A stretch of 24,885 nt of DNA from a bacterium. Its GTDB lineage: Bacteria; Bacillota; Bacilli; Lactobacillales; Streptococcaceae. The stretch covers positions 1-24,885 of the forward strand of contig CAJNDD010000025.1 in assembly GCA_905221435.1 (NCBI GenBank), given 5' to 3'. Position numbers and translations under genes: made by a program. A model generated the notes under the pieces. That model ran no database searches, had not been told where the DNA came from, and was given only the letters and a program-made list of their open reading frames with translations. This document shows, piece after piece, positions 13,749 through 22,229 of this stretch. Numbering within the stretch: the first letter of the stretch is position 1; each line of letters opens with the position of its first letter.

Positions 13749-15312
13749 GAGTCACCTCCTCCAGCCACTTTTCTAGTTTGATTAGGAATTGCTCCCCAGT
13801 GTGTTCCTTTATCTTTTCAATCGAATGAATCAGAGCATCATTCCACACCTGCAGGCTATCGAGATAGTAATGGGCCGCTTGGGTAAAATCAGCTATGTTT
13901 TCCAACAGATAGCCATTTTTTTTATGACTAACATACTCTGTTTTGACCTTGTTGATCTGAGGGATACCAGCACTAATCCCCGCTATCTGGGTATAAAGGA
14001 GAGGCTGACTGTTCAGATCGACAATCAAACGAACAAATTCCAACTGCTTGATTAACTCCGATTCATCCTTCATATTGACAAACGAATAACGCATGGCCTG
14101 ATGGCGATTGTCCTCAAGCGGATTTTCGGCTCCTTGGTAATCAACTTCCTTCTCCAGTTTCTGGTCTGGAAATCGCTCTGCAATCATCTCTGTAACACGT
14201 ATTTCCAACTGCCTCACTTCTTCTTGATCGGCAGAAAAAGCTCCAAAAACTAACTCCGTATCCTTATTTTCAGAAAGGAAATGCAGGACCTGATAGAGAG
14301 CTTGATCCTCTATCCCCTGCTCAAAATCAAGTTGATAGTAGAGGAGCGACTCTTTCCGAGTCTGGCTCTTTCCCAGCTCCAAGCGGGTATCAAAAGGCGA
14401 TAAATGACGAAACTTCGTTGCTTGTTCTGAAAAGGCAGACTGAGCCAAGCGCAAGGTGTCCTCTCTGTCTACCAGAACAAGGTCCACTTTAGGCAACAAA
14501 TCCGCCAGTTGCAGTAATTGTTCTTGAGGATTTCGTCCGATAAAAAGACTGAGAACCTTGGTGGTTTGGTGAGGCAATCGTTCTAAAAGAAAAGCATTGT
14601 GCTGGTCACAAGCAGGCAGAAAATAGGTTGCTTCCTTCTCAGGGAGTTGAGCTATTTTCTTCTCAAAAAACTCAGCAATCAATTCTCCCATATCTCGATA
14701 AGCTTCTTTTTGGAAGCGAAAAGCAAAGATAGGATTGACCTCGATACGGCCCCCGTCCTGCAAGTGTTCTCTGAACTGCCACAGTCCCTTGGGATTGAGA
14801 TAGTCCTGATAGATAGCCTGACCATCTTCGTAGTAAATCACACTGGAAACCAGCCCCCGATCATCCATTAGGTAGTTGGCAGACCAGAGTCCATTTTCTT
14901 CGAAATACTGAATCGTACTGATAAAACCTTCTATCCCATGCTCCACCTGAGCATAGCGCTTTCCATTCCTCAAAATCAAAATGGTAAAGGGACTGTAAAC
15001 AAACTCACAGCCCTCTTCCCACTCAATATCTCTGATTTGCAAAACCTGTGGTCGAATCTCGTGAAAATCCTGTAGGTCATCAAAAAGGGAATAGACCTGC
15101 GCTTCTAAAATGCCATGGCGATGGAGAAAATAGCGCAAATGAGGCTGATAAGACAAGAGAAGAACTTGAGCAGGAATCCCTTGACGCTGCATCAAGCGAA
15201 TCTGATTGAAGGTGTCATCAAATTCTAGCTTAAAATGAGAAAAATACCAAGGTGTCAGATTGACATGCCAAGGACGATCCTTGCCATACCAAGCTGGGAT
15301 AAAGTAATACAT
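13732..15312 (-). CDS. asp1: Accessory Sec system protein Asp1
   Basis: A 526-residue Asp1 beginning MYYFIPAWYGKDRPWHVN. Asp1 has a GT-B glycosyltransferase-like fold without enzymatic activity and acts with Asp2/Asp3 to bind and target the SRR preprotein to SecA2. The C-terminal Rossmann-like half is visible in LIVDLNSQPLLYTQIAGISA followed by GIPQINKVKTEYV and GYLLENIADF. AGGAGG stands 5 nt before the ATG at 15312; a TTG codon just ahead is not the start. It lies 9 bp after secY2 and overlaps asp2. Confidence 0.92.
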   Translation of the reverse strand: MYYFIPAWYGKDRPWHVNLTPWYFSHFKLEFDDTFNQIRLMQRQGIPAQVLLLSYQPHLRYFLHRHGILEAQVYSLFDDLQDFHEIRPQVLQIRDIEWEEGCEFVYSPFTILILRNGKRYAQVEHGIEGFISTIQYFEENGLWSANYLMDDRGLVSSVIYYEDGQAIYQDYLNPKGLWQFREHLQDGGRIEVNPIFAFRFQKEAYRDMGELIAEFFEKKIAQLPEKEATYFLPACDQHNAFLLERLPHQTTKVLSLFIGRNPQEQLLQLADLLPKVDLVLVDREDTLRLAQSAFSEQATKFRHLSPFDTRLELGKSQTRKESLLYYQLDFEQGIEDQALYQVLHFLSENKDTELVFGAFSADQEEVRQLEIRVTEMIAERFPDQKLEKEVDYQGAENPLEDNRHQAMRYSFVNMKDESELIKQLEFVRLIVDLNSQPLLYTQIAGISAGIPQINKVKTEYVSHKKNGYLLENIADFTQAAHYYLDSLQVWNDALIHSIEKIKEHTGEQFLIKLEKWLEEVTHGKEV

Positions 15313-15321
15313 CAAAACCTC

Positions 15322-16539
15322 CTAGAATAGTGGTCTATACGTTTCATTTAGTCTGAGTGCCTGCAATTCGTCATGAATCGTAAACAGCATGCCACTTAAA
15401 ATTAAAAAGAGTCCGGGAATCATGCTGACTTTTAACAATCCCTCATCTTTTAAGACAAATAGCATCGGAAGTCCAGCCAAGGTGACGTTAAAAACCCCAC
15501 CTATCAGAGCAAATCGCAAAACCAAGCGATTAATAAAGCGACTCGTATCCTCACCGGGATAGACTCCGTAGATATAATCACCTGATTGTTTCATCCGATC
15601 TGCGATTTGTTCGCCACTCACATTAACAAAGGCAAAGGCAATGCTAAAGACAAAAAGAATAAGAATATAGGCATAGATCCATAAGGGTTTCCCCATAGAA
15701 TATTGCTCTAAAATAGCAGGATAGAGGGGATTGTCCTTATCCAGATATTGAAGCAAAATCAAGAGATAAGAAGGCAAGCCCATGAGACTCATCACATACA
15801 TATAAGGCATGCCCCCCGCAGGATTGAGCATGATTTCTAGATATGAATAGCGTTTAAAGCGAGAATGGAGCCCAATTTTGTTAATAGGGACACGGTATCT
15901 TGCACGATAAAACAAAACGACTAGGTAAGTAAAAATCAGCCCAAGCACTACTAAAAGGAAAAGTATCCAAGGGGAGACTTTATAAACTTGGATCGACTGG
16001 ATGATGTCCTGTGGGAGAGAAGCCACCATACTCGCAAGGAGAATAACGACAGGGCCTCCAACTCCGATAATCGCATTGATGTCCGATAGCCAAACTAAGA
16101 AGAAGGTCCCCGCTACCAAGAGGCTGGTATTGAGAAGAAAGACCAAGAAGGGGTTGTAAGGGGATTGAACAGGAAGATTTGTAGTCAAGGCCAAAGCCTG
16201 AATCAAAGCAATCCCTAGCGTTACATACATTTTCCGTCTATCTTGAATCTCTGAAGGAACAGAGTTTAGGCCCAATTTCTTTGAAAAAGAAAACATCTGC
16301 CACAAGATCATAGCTGACATCCAAGGTGAAAGCCCAATGGAAAAAATGGAGAGGCTCCGAAGATTTCCACCAGTCAGGGCTACTGAAAAGTCCAGATAGG
16401 CTGTACTTCCTCCGAGAAAATTCCGACTATTGAGGTCAACAAAGGGAAGAGCGATGCGACTTCCGAGCACATAAATAAAGAGCAAAAACAGGGTACGCAT
16501 CCCTTTTTTTACTGCAATTGATGAAATAAACTCTCTCAC
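15322..16539 (-). CDS. secY2: Accessory Sec channel protein SecY2
   Basis: A 405-residue SecY homologue with about ten hydrophobic segments and SecY-like motifs ([61 protein letters not shown]). It is shorter than housekeeping SecY, as is typical of SecY2. It forms the membrane channel for the SRR adhesin, together with Asp4 and Asp5. The start is GTG (16537-16539), preceded by a strong AAGGAGGAG; the first residues are [14 protein letters not shown] 95-bp gap separates it from the upstream GT8 gene, the largest gap within the operon ahead of secA2, but I find no convincing promoter there. Confidence 0.93.
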   Translation of the reverse strand: MREFISSIAVKKGMRTLFLLFIYVLGSRIALPFVDLNSRNFLGGSTAYLDFSVALTGGNLRSLSIFSIGLSPWMSAMILWQMFSFSKKLGLNSVPSEIQDRRKMYVTLGIALIQALALTTNLPVQSPYNPFLVFLLNTSLLVAGTFFLVWLSDINAIIGVGGPVVILLASMVASLPQDIIQSIQVYKVSPWILFLLVVLGLIFTYLVVLFYRARYRVPINKIGLHSRFKRYSYLEIMLNPAGGMPYMYVMSLMGLPSYLLILLQYLDKDNPLYPAILEQYSMGKPLWIYAYILILFVFSIAFAFVNVSGEQIADRMKQSGDYIYGVYPGEDTSRFINRLVLRFALIGGVFNVTLAGLPMLFVLKDEGLLKVSMIPGLFLILSGMLFTIHDELQALRLNETYRPLF

Positions 16540-16634
16540 TAGCTCCTCCTTTTTATTTTTTCATCTTTCTATCTATCGTCATGTTATATAGGATCAATCC
16601 AGCACTCCCCTCTTATCCTTTTTAAAGCTTTGTC

Positions 16635-17867
16635 TCAGTTTTCGTGAAGTTTATCGTCCAGATAAGCCTTCAAAGCAGCCACCATTTCCTCTGGTCTGTC
16701 TGCTGGGAAAATACCTGCATAAGCACTTTCAGGCAGTTCTTGAGCCTTGGTATTGCCAAATGTCAAGATTGGTTTATCAAAGCGTGAGACATAATCATAA
16801 ACGACACTCAGTTTATTATCATGGTTAATATCGAGATAGACATCTGTCTGCTGGATCAGCCTTTCAACTAAAAGGGGGAAGGTGTTGGGATAGAGGGTAA
16901 CATTTTCAAAACGTGACAAGAGTTTGAGCTCAGATGCCATCATCGTATAGGCTGCAATGTAGAAATGCACCTTAGGCAGGGCTTGAACGAGATAATCGAT
17001 TTTCTCTAGACACCAAGAATTAGTTAGAGTGACACAAGTCATAGCTGGCTGGTAGATTGCGACTGGACAGACAAGACCAGCCTGACGCCATTTTTCAGTG
17101 ATGGTAGACCACTCCATCAGATGATAGTGCCACCAAATCTCACGCAAACGCCCAACCGAATAAGTGTTCCAAGGTTTATCTGGAGATAGGTAATGCAAGA
17201 TTGCTGGAAGAGGATCCAGGGGAATATCAAAGATAAATTCATGCCCATGTAAAGCAGCCCCACTGTCAAAACCAATCTGGAAATTATAACGATGGTCTAG
17301 AGGAGTATAGCTGTCATGAAAGAGCATATTAAGAATGGACTGGTCTCCCTCACTCACGTGTTGATGTTCACGCTCCGTCAACTCAACCAGCTGTTGTCTA
17401 ACGGCTTCTGCTCGCCATTTCTTGTTGTTTATCAAGAGAACACCTGCATTAAAGCCGATACCAGCTCCAAAACAAGACGGTGCTGCAGCAAGATAGTTTT
17501 CTCCCAAGTCCATTTCAAAGAGAGAGGTCAAATCAGCCGTCACTACCAAATCACTGTCCAAATAAAGAACCTTTTCCTCCTCGACAAAATCAGGAATAAA
17601 ATAACGAGCATAGGTCATGTGATTGATATGGGGCAACTTGTTGTTCCAGTTCATCTGAAACTGGGGGCCAATCATCTTGACGTCTATCAAATCACCACCC
17701 ATTTGCTGTAATTTTGGTCTAAGAGCACGGAACCACTCTTGGGGAATATCTTGGTTGAAGATATAGACCTTGACATGACTGTTATGGTAGCAAAGAGACT
17801 TGAGCGCTGTTTCAATCTGACGAATATAGGCATAATCTCCCGCAAGAACAACAGAATGATTTTTCAT
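16635..17867 (-). CDS. GT8 glycosyltransferase with C-terminal shared module
   Basis: A 410-residue enzyme for extending glycans on the SRR adhesin. Residues 1-270 form a GT8-type domain: VVLAGDYAYIRQIETALKSL at the start, LYLDSDLVV with a metal-binding DSD at 104-106, FNAGVLLINNKKW, GDQSILNMLF and HYLSPDKPWNTYSVG. Residues about 280-405 form the module shared with three neighbours (TCVTLTNSW, FYIAAYTMM, NVTLYPN, DVYLDINHDNK, KPILTFGNTKA). The donor sugar cannot be told from sequence. The open frame begins at 17888, overlapping the upstream stop, but AAAGGAG sits 7 nt before the ATG at 17867 (MKNHSVV), so I use that start. Confidence 0.87.
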   Translation of the reverse strand: MKNHSVVLAGDYAYIRQIETALKSLCYHNSHVKVYIFNQDIPQEWFRALRPKLQQMGGDLIDVKMIGPQFQMNWNNKLPHINHMTYARYFIPDFVEEEKVLYLDSDLVVTADLTSLFEMDLGENYLAAAPSCFGAGIGFNAGVLLINNKKWRAEAVRQQLVELTEREHQHVSEGDQSILNMLFHDSYTPLDHRYNFQIGFDSGAALHGHEFIFDIPLDPLPAILHYLSPDKPWNTYSVGRLREIWWHYHLMEWSTITEKWRQAGLVCPVAIYQPAMTCVTLTNSWCLEKIDYLVQALPKVHFYIAAYTMMASELKLLSRFENVTLYPNTFPLLVERLIQQTDVYLDINHDNKLSVVYDYVSRFDKPILTFGNTKAQELPESAYAGIFPADRPEEMVAALKAYLDDKLHEN

Positions 17868-17887
17868 TCTTACTCCTTTATGTAACA

Positions 17888-20323
17888 TTATTTTGATAAA
17901 TCAGCCACGATTTGGCTTGTATAGGTTTCATCTTCGATAAATTCAATATCTTGGTCAAAATTGTACTCTGCAGTATGCTTATGGTTAAACTTGATTTTAG
18001 TTTTTGCTCCCATCTTCATCCATTCATACTCAGAATCTATATGACCAATATCAAGTACCTGATAGCCTTTTTTCGTTAGGCGATAGGTCAGTACTTTAGC
18101 AGTAGGACCTAGCATACAGAGAATCAAACGTCCATTTGCGTGTTTATAAATCTCCTTTTCGATTTCATCAACGCGTGAATAAGCACTGTGTGATGGACAA
18201 ATAATTCGCTGAATTGACTTAGCATCATCAAAGAGGTCATTTCCCACACCCGAACGTGAAGTTGCTCCTTCTATCAAGAGAAGATCACGTCCCTTCCATA
18301 TAGACTTCAGCTTAGCAAATTGCTCATTTGCTTGCGTTTTATCTTCAAAATCAATATATGGACGTGAAACAAAAGTCGATCCATACCAGGAGTCACTAGA
18401 CAAAGATTGATAAAAATCCGCATAGTGATCCAAATGAGCTTTCCAAAAATCAATAGCCCACCAAGTGAAAATAAAGCGATTCTGGAAAATATCTGGCAGA
18501 CATATCACTGTGTGCTCGTTTGAGGGAAGAGAAATAATCTCTCTCATTGTACTTACCAACTCTTCATCATAATCCTGATAAGGGATTGAATCCCCCGCAA
18601 GGAGATTGATCTCCCCATCCCCAAAACGAATCAAAGAAGAATTATTTTTAATAACATAGTCAAGGGTCTCATCAATTCCTTTAACTTCTGGAAACTTACT
18701 CTGTTCTTTTAAAGTGTCTCCTGCTAGCATTAATCGAAGATCCGCTATCATCTGTTCTGGATGTTCGCTAGAATACAATCGTTGACCATGACAGCCGTTT
18801 TGAGATTTATAAAAAGCTAACATTGGTTTGGAAAGATTTGCAATTTCTGCCACAATATCACTTGTCGAATTCTCCAAATTAATATCGAGGTAGACATCCA
18901 TCTGATTTTTAAGTCTCTCAAACTCTTCTCTAGAAATAGCAGGATACAGATAAATATTCTCATGTTTCTGAGATAATGCATATAGTTTTGATCCCATATC
19001 CGTCCAAGCAACGATGTGAAAAGCGATTTCAGGACACTCGGTTGCCAAATTTCCTAAACCTTCCAATTCTTGAGAGGCTGTAAAGGTCAAAGCATGAAAT
19101 TGTGGTTTTAGATTTTTCGTAAATCTACCATTTTGCTGATAATCTTGAATTGCTTCTATCATCCCAGCTGCAGAATCTACCACTATTTGCCCGTATTCTC
19201 CATGTTTAGTCGACAAAAAAGAAAGAATAGGCACATCATTTTTTTGCATTTGTTCTAAAACAGACTGAACCTCTTCCCCATGATTGATATCTAAATATAG
19301 ATTAGCTTTTTGTTCCAATTGATGTAAAACAGGCGGTACTACTTGAGGATATAGGCGGACATTTTCATGAACAGATAATGCTACTAATTTTCCTCCCATA
19401 TCCGTCCAAGCTGCAATATGAAAAATGATTTCTGGAAGACTGACTACTAATTGGTGAACGGCTTCTAATTCTTGTGAATTTGTCACAATCAAACAACTGA
19501 AAGGCTCTCTCTTGGATGAGTTTAGTTGAAATTCTCCCAAATGGTGTTGCAACATTTGAGTCCAATCCATGTCATGCACCTGCCACCACAACTCTCTATA
19601 TCGATTTGCAATTAAAGTGGTCCATGGTTTTCGATAGGTCGTATAATGGATAATCACCGGAGACTGAACCTCTTCTAAATGCCCCTCCCAGTTATTATAA
19701 AAGGCAACAACATCATGTCCCACTTGAAGATTAAAGGAGCGATCCAATTCTAGCCATTTTTCTTTACACACCTGGTTAATAATCGTTTGATCTCCATTAA
19801 AATTTAAAAAGCGCCCCTCTTCTATCTCTTTTTGCATAAACTGACTTTGATGAACAAGTTTGATTTCTAGATTTTCCTCTCTCCACTTGGCATTATTGAT
19901 CAGCATAACACCCGTATTAAAGGTGATACCATCTGTATCCATGACAGCCGCTAACAACTGATCTCCTAGATTTATTTCCCACAAGTCATCCAAAGGAGCA
20001 TTGACAATCAAGTCACTATCTAAGTATAAAACCTTGTCTTCTCCAATGAGGCTAGGGATAAAATAACGAGCATAAGCTATCTGGCTAATATGATTTTGAG
20101 TCCCCCAATTTTGGAAAATATTGTCCTGAGGTAACTTTACATCAATCACATCGCCTCCTAGGAGACGTGCTATTTTTCTTGGTTTTCGAAACCAATCTGG
20201 CATGATGTCTTGATTCAAAATATAGACATTTACATTTTTATTATGATAGAAAATTGATTTTAATGTCGTCTCTAATTGAGACAGATAATTCGAATCCCCT
20301 GCCATTACGATTGTTTTTTTCAT
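17888..20323 (-). CDS. Multidomain glycosyltransferase: GT8, two shared modules, DUF1792 (GT-D)
   Basis: This 811-residue protein appears to carry two glycosyltransferase centres. Residues 1-260 are GT8 (DSD at 102-104, FNTGVMLINNAKW, NGDQTIINQV, HYTTYRKPW). Residues 272-396 and 408-534 are two copies of the module shared with neighbouring enzymes. Residues 550-790 match DUF1792, the GT-D fold, with the signature SLIRFGDGEINLL at 563-575, LLIEGATSRSGVGNDLFDD and ILCMLGPTAKVL. DUF1792 in S. parasanguinis dGT1 transfers glucose to the Fap1 glycan, so a similar step on this SRR protein is likely. The donor specificity of the GT8 part is unknown. It starts with ATG 8 bp after gtf3 stops and overlaps the next gene's open frame by one base. 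Confidence 0.88.
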   Translation of the reverse strand: MKKTIVMAGDSNYLSQLETTLKSIFYHNKNVNVYILNQDIMPDWFRKPRKIARLLGGDVIDVKLPQDNIFQNWGTQNHISQIAYARYFIPSLIGEDKVLYLDSDLIVNAPLDDLWEINLGDQLLAAVMDTDGITFNTGVMLINNAKWREENLEIKLVHQSQFMQKEIEEGRFLNFNGDQTIINQVCKEKWLELDRSFNLQVGHDVVAFYNNWEGHLEEVQSPVIIHYTTYRKPWTTLIANRYRELWWQVHDMDWTQMLQHHLGEFQLNSSKREPFSCLIVTNSQELEAVHQLVVSLPEIIFHIAAWTDMGGKLVALSVHENVRLYPQVVPPVLHQLEQKANLYLDINHGEEVQSVLEQMQKNDVPILSFLSTKHGEYGQIVVDSAAGMIEAIQDYQQNGRFTKNLKPQFHALTFTASQELEGLGNLATECPEIAFHIVAWTDMGSKLYALSQKHENIYLYPAISREEFERLKNQMDVYLDINLENSTSDIVAEIANLSKPMLAFYKSQNGCHGQRLYSSEHPEQMIADLRLMLAGDTLKEQSKFPEVKGIDETLDYVIKNNSSLIRFGDGEINLLAGDSIPYQDYDEELVSTMREIISLPSNEHTVICLPDIFQNRFIFTWWAIDFWKAHLDHYADFYQSLSSDSWYGSTFVSRPYIDFEDKTQANEQFAKLKSIWKGRDLLLIEGATSRSGVGNDLFDDAKSIQRIICPSHSAYSRVDEIEKEIYKHANGRLILCMLGPTAKVLTYRLTKKGYQVLDIGHIDSEYEWMKMGAKTKIKFNHKHTAEYNFDQDIEFIEDETYTSQIVADLSK

Positions 20324-20331
20324 CTGTCTTC

Positions 20332-21342
20332 CTACCTTACTCCCAGTTGAAAAATAGCCTCAACCAAGATTTTTTTCGTAAAATATCCCTCTTTTAATAA
20401 ATAACTAAACATTTCGATACGCGCTGTCATATCACGGTACTCTTCCTCAGTTATAGATGAGACAAGCTGACTCGCTTCTTCTAGAGTATCAACCGCAAAG
20501 CCCAAGCCCTGTTCAACAATAAACTGCATCGTTGAAAGATTTTTGGGAACAATAACAGGAATTCCAGCAGCTAAATAAGTACTAACTTTATGAGAAAGAT
20601 TCATTCCATAATAGTCTCTATTTTCTCCTGGATTTTCAGTAGTCCCCCATACCAAACCAAATCCTCCTTTTGAAAGCTCTAAAAGGAGTTCCTCATCTCG
20701 TTTCCAGCCTTCTACTATAAAGGTTGGTGCTTGATTTTTTCCGATTGGTTGATTTGAAAAGACTCTCAAGGGGATTGGGTGGGACCAATTTAGCAATCCT
20801 GGAAAGCGTTCCAAACTGCCTGCAAAGAAAATTTCTCTTTTGAAGATTGGCTTATAGAGTGCTAAAGAATGAGGGTGATCCCACATCCCTTGGATCAGTA
20901 TTTTGGGATTTTCTAGCCCTTCCTCAAGCAATCGTTTCTTCATCTTTTCAGAAGGTACTATCAATACATCTGCCTGCTGGTACAAATAAAGATAATCCTT
21001 CATAAGGTAGTAGTTACTATCAAACATTAGAGGAACAACGTCATGAATAAAAAGAACCAACTTAACTTGCATGTCTTTGAGTTTATCAATAAATAGGCGA
21101 TCAAACTCAACACCATTCCATGTAGGTGACTGAAAAACAACAATATCCCCGATAGAAACGCTCGACATAATGCCATCTATTCGTTTGTTCATTTCAGAGT
21201 TGCTATCTGCTGTGATAGGATAAAAATAAACTCCTAGTTCACGAAAACCTAAAGTTGAGGCAATATTCTGGACCGCATTCTGGGCTAAAATGACTGTGCT
21301 GTCTCCCGCCATCCCATATAGATTCGTTAGATGTAGTTTCAT
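20332..21342 (-). CDS. gtf3: Glucosyltransferase Gtf3/Nss (second-step SRR glycosylation)
   Basis: A 336-residue protein matching Gtf3 (Nss) of streptococcal SRR loci: [20 protein letters not shown] at the start, [40 protein letters not shown], the nucleotide-sugar region [12 protein letters not shown], and [18 protein letters not shown]. Gtf3 is a GT-B enzyme that adds glucose to the GlcNAc laid down by GtfA-GtfB. It needs a GlcNAc acceptor, which makes the loss of gtfAB from this locus more striking. AAAGG precedes the ATG at 21342. Length is normal and the sequence intact. Confidence 0.92.
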   Translation of the reverse strand: MKLHLTNLYGMAGDSTVILAQNAVQNIASTLGFRELGVYFYPITADSNSEMNKRIDGIMSSVSIGDIVVFQSPTWNGVEFDRLFIDKLKDMQVKLVLFIHDVVPLMFDSNYYLMKDYLYLYQQADVLIVPSEKMKKRLLEEGLENPKILIQGMWDHPHSLALYKPIFKREIFFAGSLERFPGLLNWSHPIPLRVFSNQPIGKNQAPTFIVEGWKRDEELLLELSKGGFGLVWGTTENPGENRDYYGMNLSHKVSTYLAAGIPVIVPKNLSTMQFIVEQGLGFAVDTLEEASQLVSSITEEEYRDMTARIEMFSYLLKEGYFTKKILVEAIFQLGVR

Positions 21343-21363
21343 ATTGACCTTTCTAGTCTTTAA

Positions 21364-22227
21364 CTATTTTCTTGGCTTGATTAGAATATCTCCGTTATTA
21401 TAGACAATACTGTTTGCAGGAATATCTTGACGTATCAAACAACCGGCTCCAATTACAGTGTTATCACCAATTCGAACACCTTTCAAAATGGTTACATTGC
21501 TGCCAATCCAGCAATCCTTCCCCACCATTATGGGAGCCATCTTCCACTCCCACTTTTCAATCCTCTCTGCTGTATAAGTATGATCATGGTCATAAAAACG
21601 GACACCTTCTCCAATCATGGTTCCAGATCCGATTTCGATGCGGTCAATACAGTTTATACTACAGTAGTTATTCAAAAAGACTCCTTCATAAAGAATAAGC
21701 TTTCCAGCAGGTAGTTGAAAACTCTCAAAATTACGGCAAGTAACCCTCTGAGCGACACATAGACTAGCAGAAGAGCCTATCTCAAAGGAATTCCATATGC
21801 CTTCCTGATAAATACGGTCCAAGTCATTTACGGTGATATGAGGCTGATTCAAACAATCTAAAATCGCCTCAACCATTGCTTGAGGAGTAGAGGAAGAATA
21901 GCATTCTTGTCCTTGTTGACCATGCATAGTATTATCAAAAGCAAGAACTCTCTTGCCAGCCTGAGAAAACCGTGCCACCACCTGATCTACTTCTTCATAA
22001 TGGTTGATATCCAGTAACACATCACAAACTCTCATCAAAAAAGAAATACTAGCTTCATCAGTTACTGTATGTAAGCGCACATTTCCCTTTGATTGTAATT
22101 CTAACATTCTATCTGAAAAGACAACGGGAGCTGCAATATGAAAGCAAACTTGTGGGAGCTGGTCCAAGAGATACAGCAAGTGTTCAATCTGGTCACTAAC
22201 AGTTAAAATTAAAGCATCACCAATCAT
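21364..22227 (-). CDS. Hexapeptide (left-handed beta-helix) O-acetyltransferase with N-terminal shared module
   Basis: The 287-residue product has two parts. Residues 1-130 are the module found in the neighbouring glycosyltransferases (ALILTVSDQIEHLL, CFHIAAPVVFSD, NVRLHTV, DVLLDINHYEE, RVLAFDNTMHG). Residues about 140-287 form a left-handed beta-helix acyltransferase of the maltose/galactoside O-acetyltransferase type: IGSGTMIGEGVRFYDHDHTY with the likely catalytic His in DHDH near 213-216, then VGKDCWIGSNVTILKGVRIG and NTVIGAGCLIRQDI. It probably acetylates a sugar on the SRR glycan. The start is set at the ATG at 22227, with GGAG 6 nt upstream and 2 nt after the previous stop; an extra 8 codons are open upstream. 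Confidence 0.82.
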   Translation of the reverse strand: MIGDALILTVSDQIEHLLYLLDQLPQVCFHIAAPVVFSDRMLELQSKGNVRLHTVTDEASISFLMRVCDVLLDINHYEEVDQVVARFSQAGKRVLAFDNTMHGQQGQECYSSSTPQAMVEAILDCLNQPHITVNDLDRIYQEGIWNSFEIGSSASLCVAQRVTCRNFESFQLPAGKLILYEGVFLNNYCSINCIDRIEIGSGTMIGEGVRFYDHDHTYTAERIEKWEWKMAPIMVGKDCWIGSNVTILKGVRIGDNTVIGAGCLIRQDIPANSIVYNNGDILIKPRK

Positions 22228-22229
22228 CT

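Noticed and set aside
16540..16634. A promoter for secY2 using TATAAC near 16580
   Set aside because: There is no -35 at a usable distance and no extended -10. The gap alone is not enough to claim a separate transcription unit.
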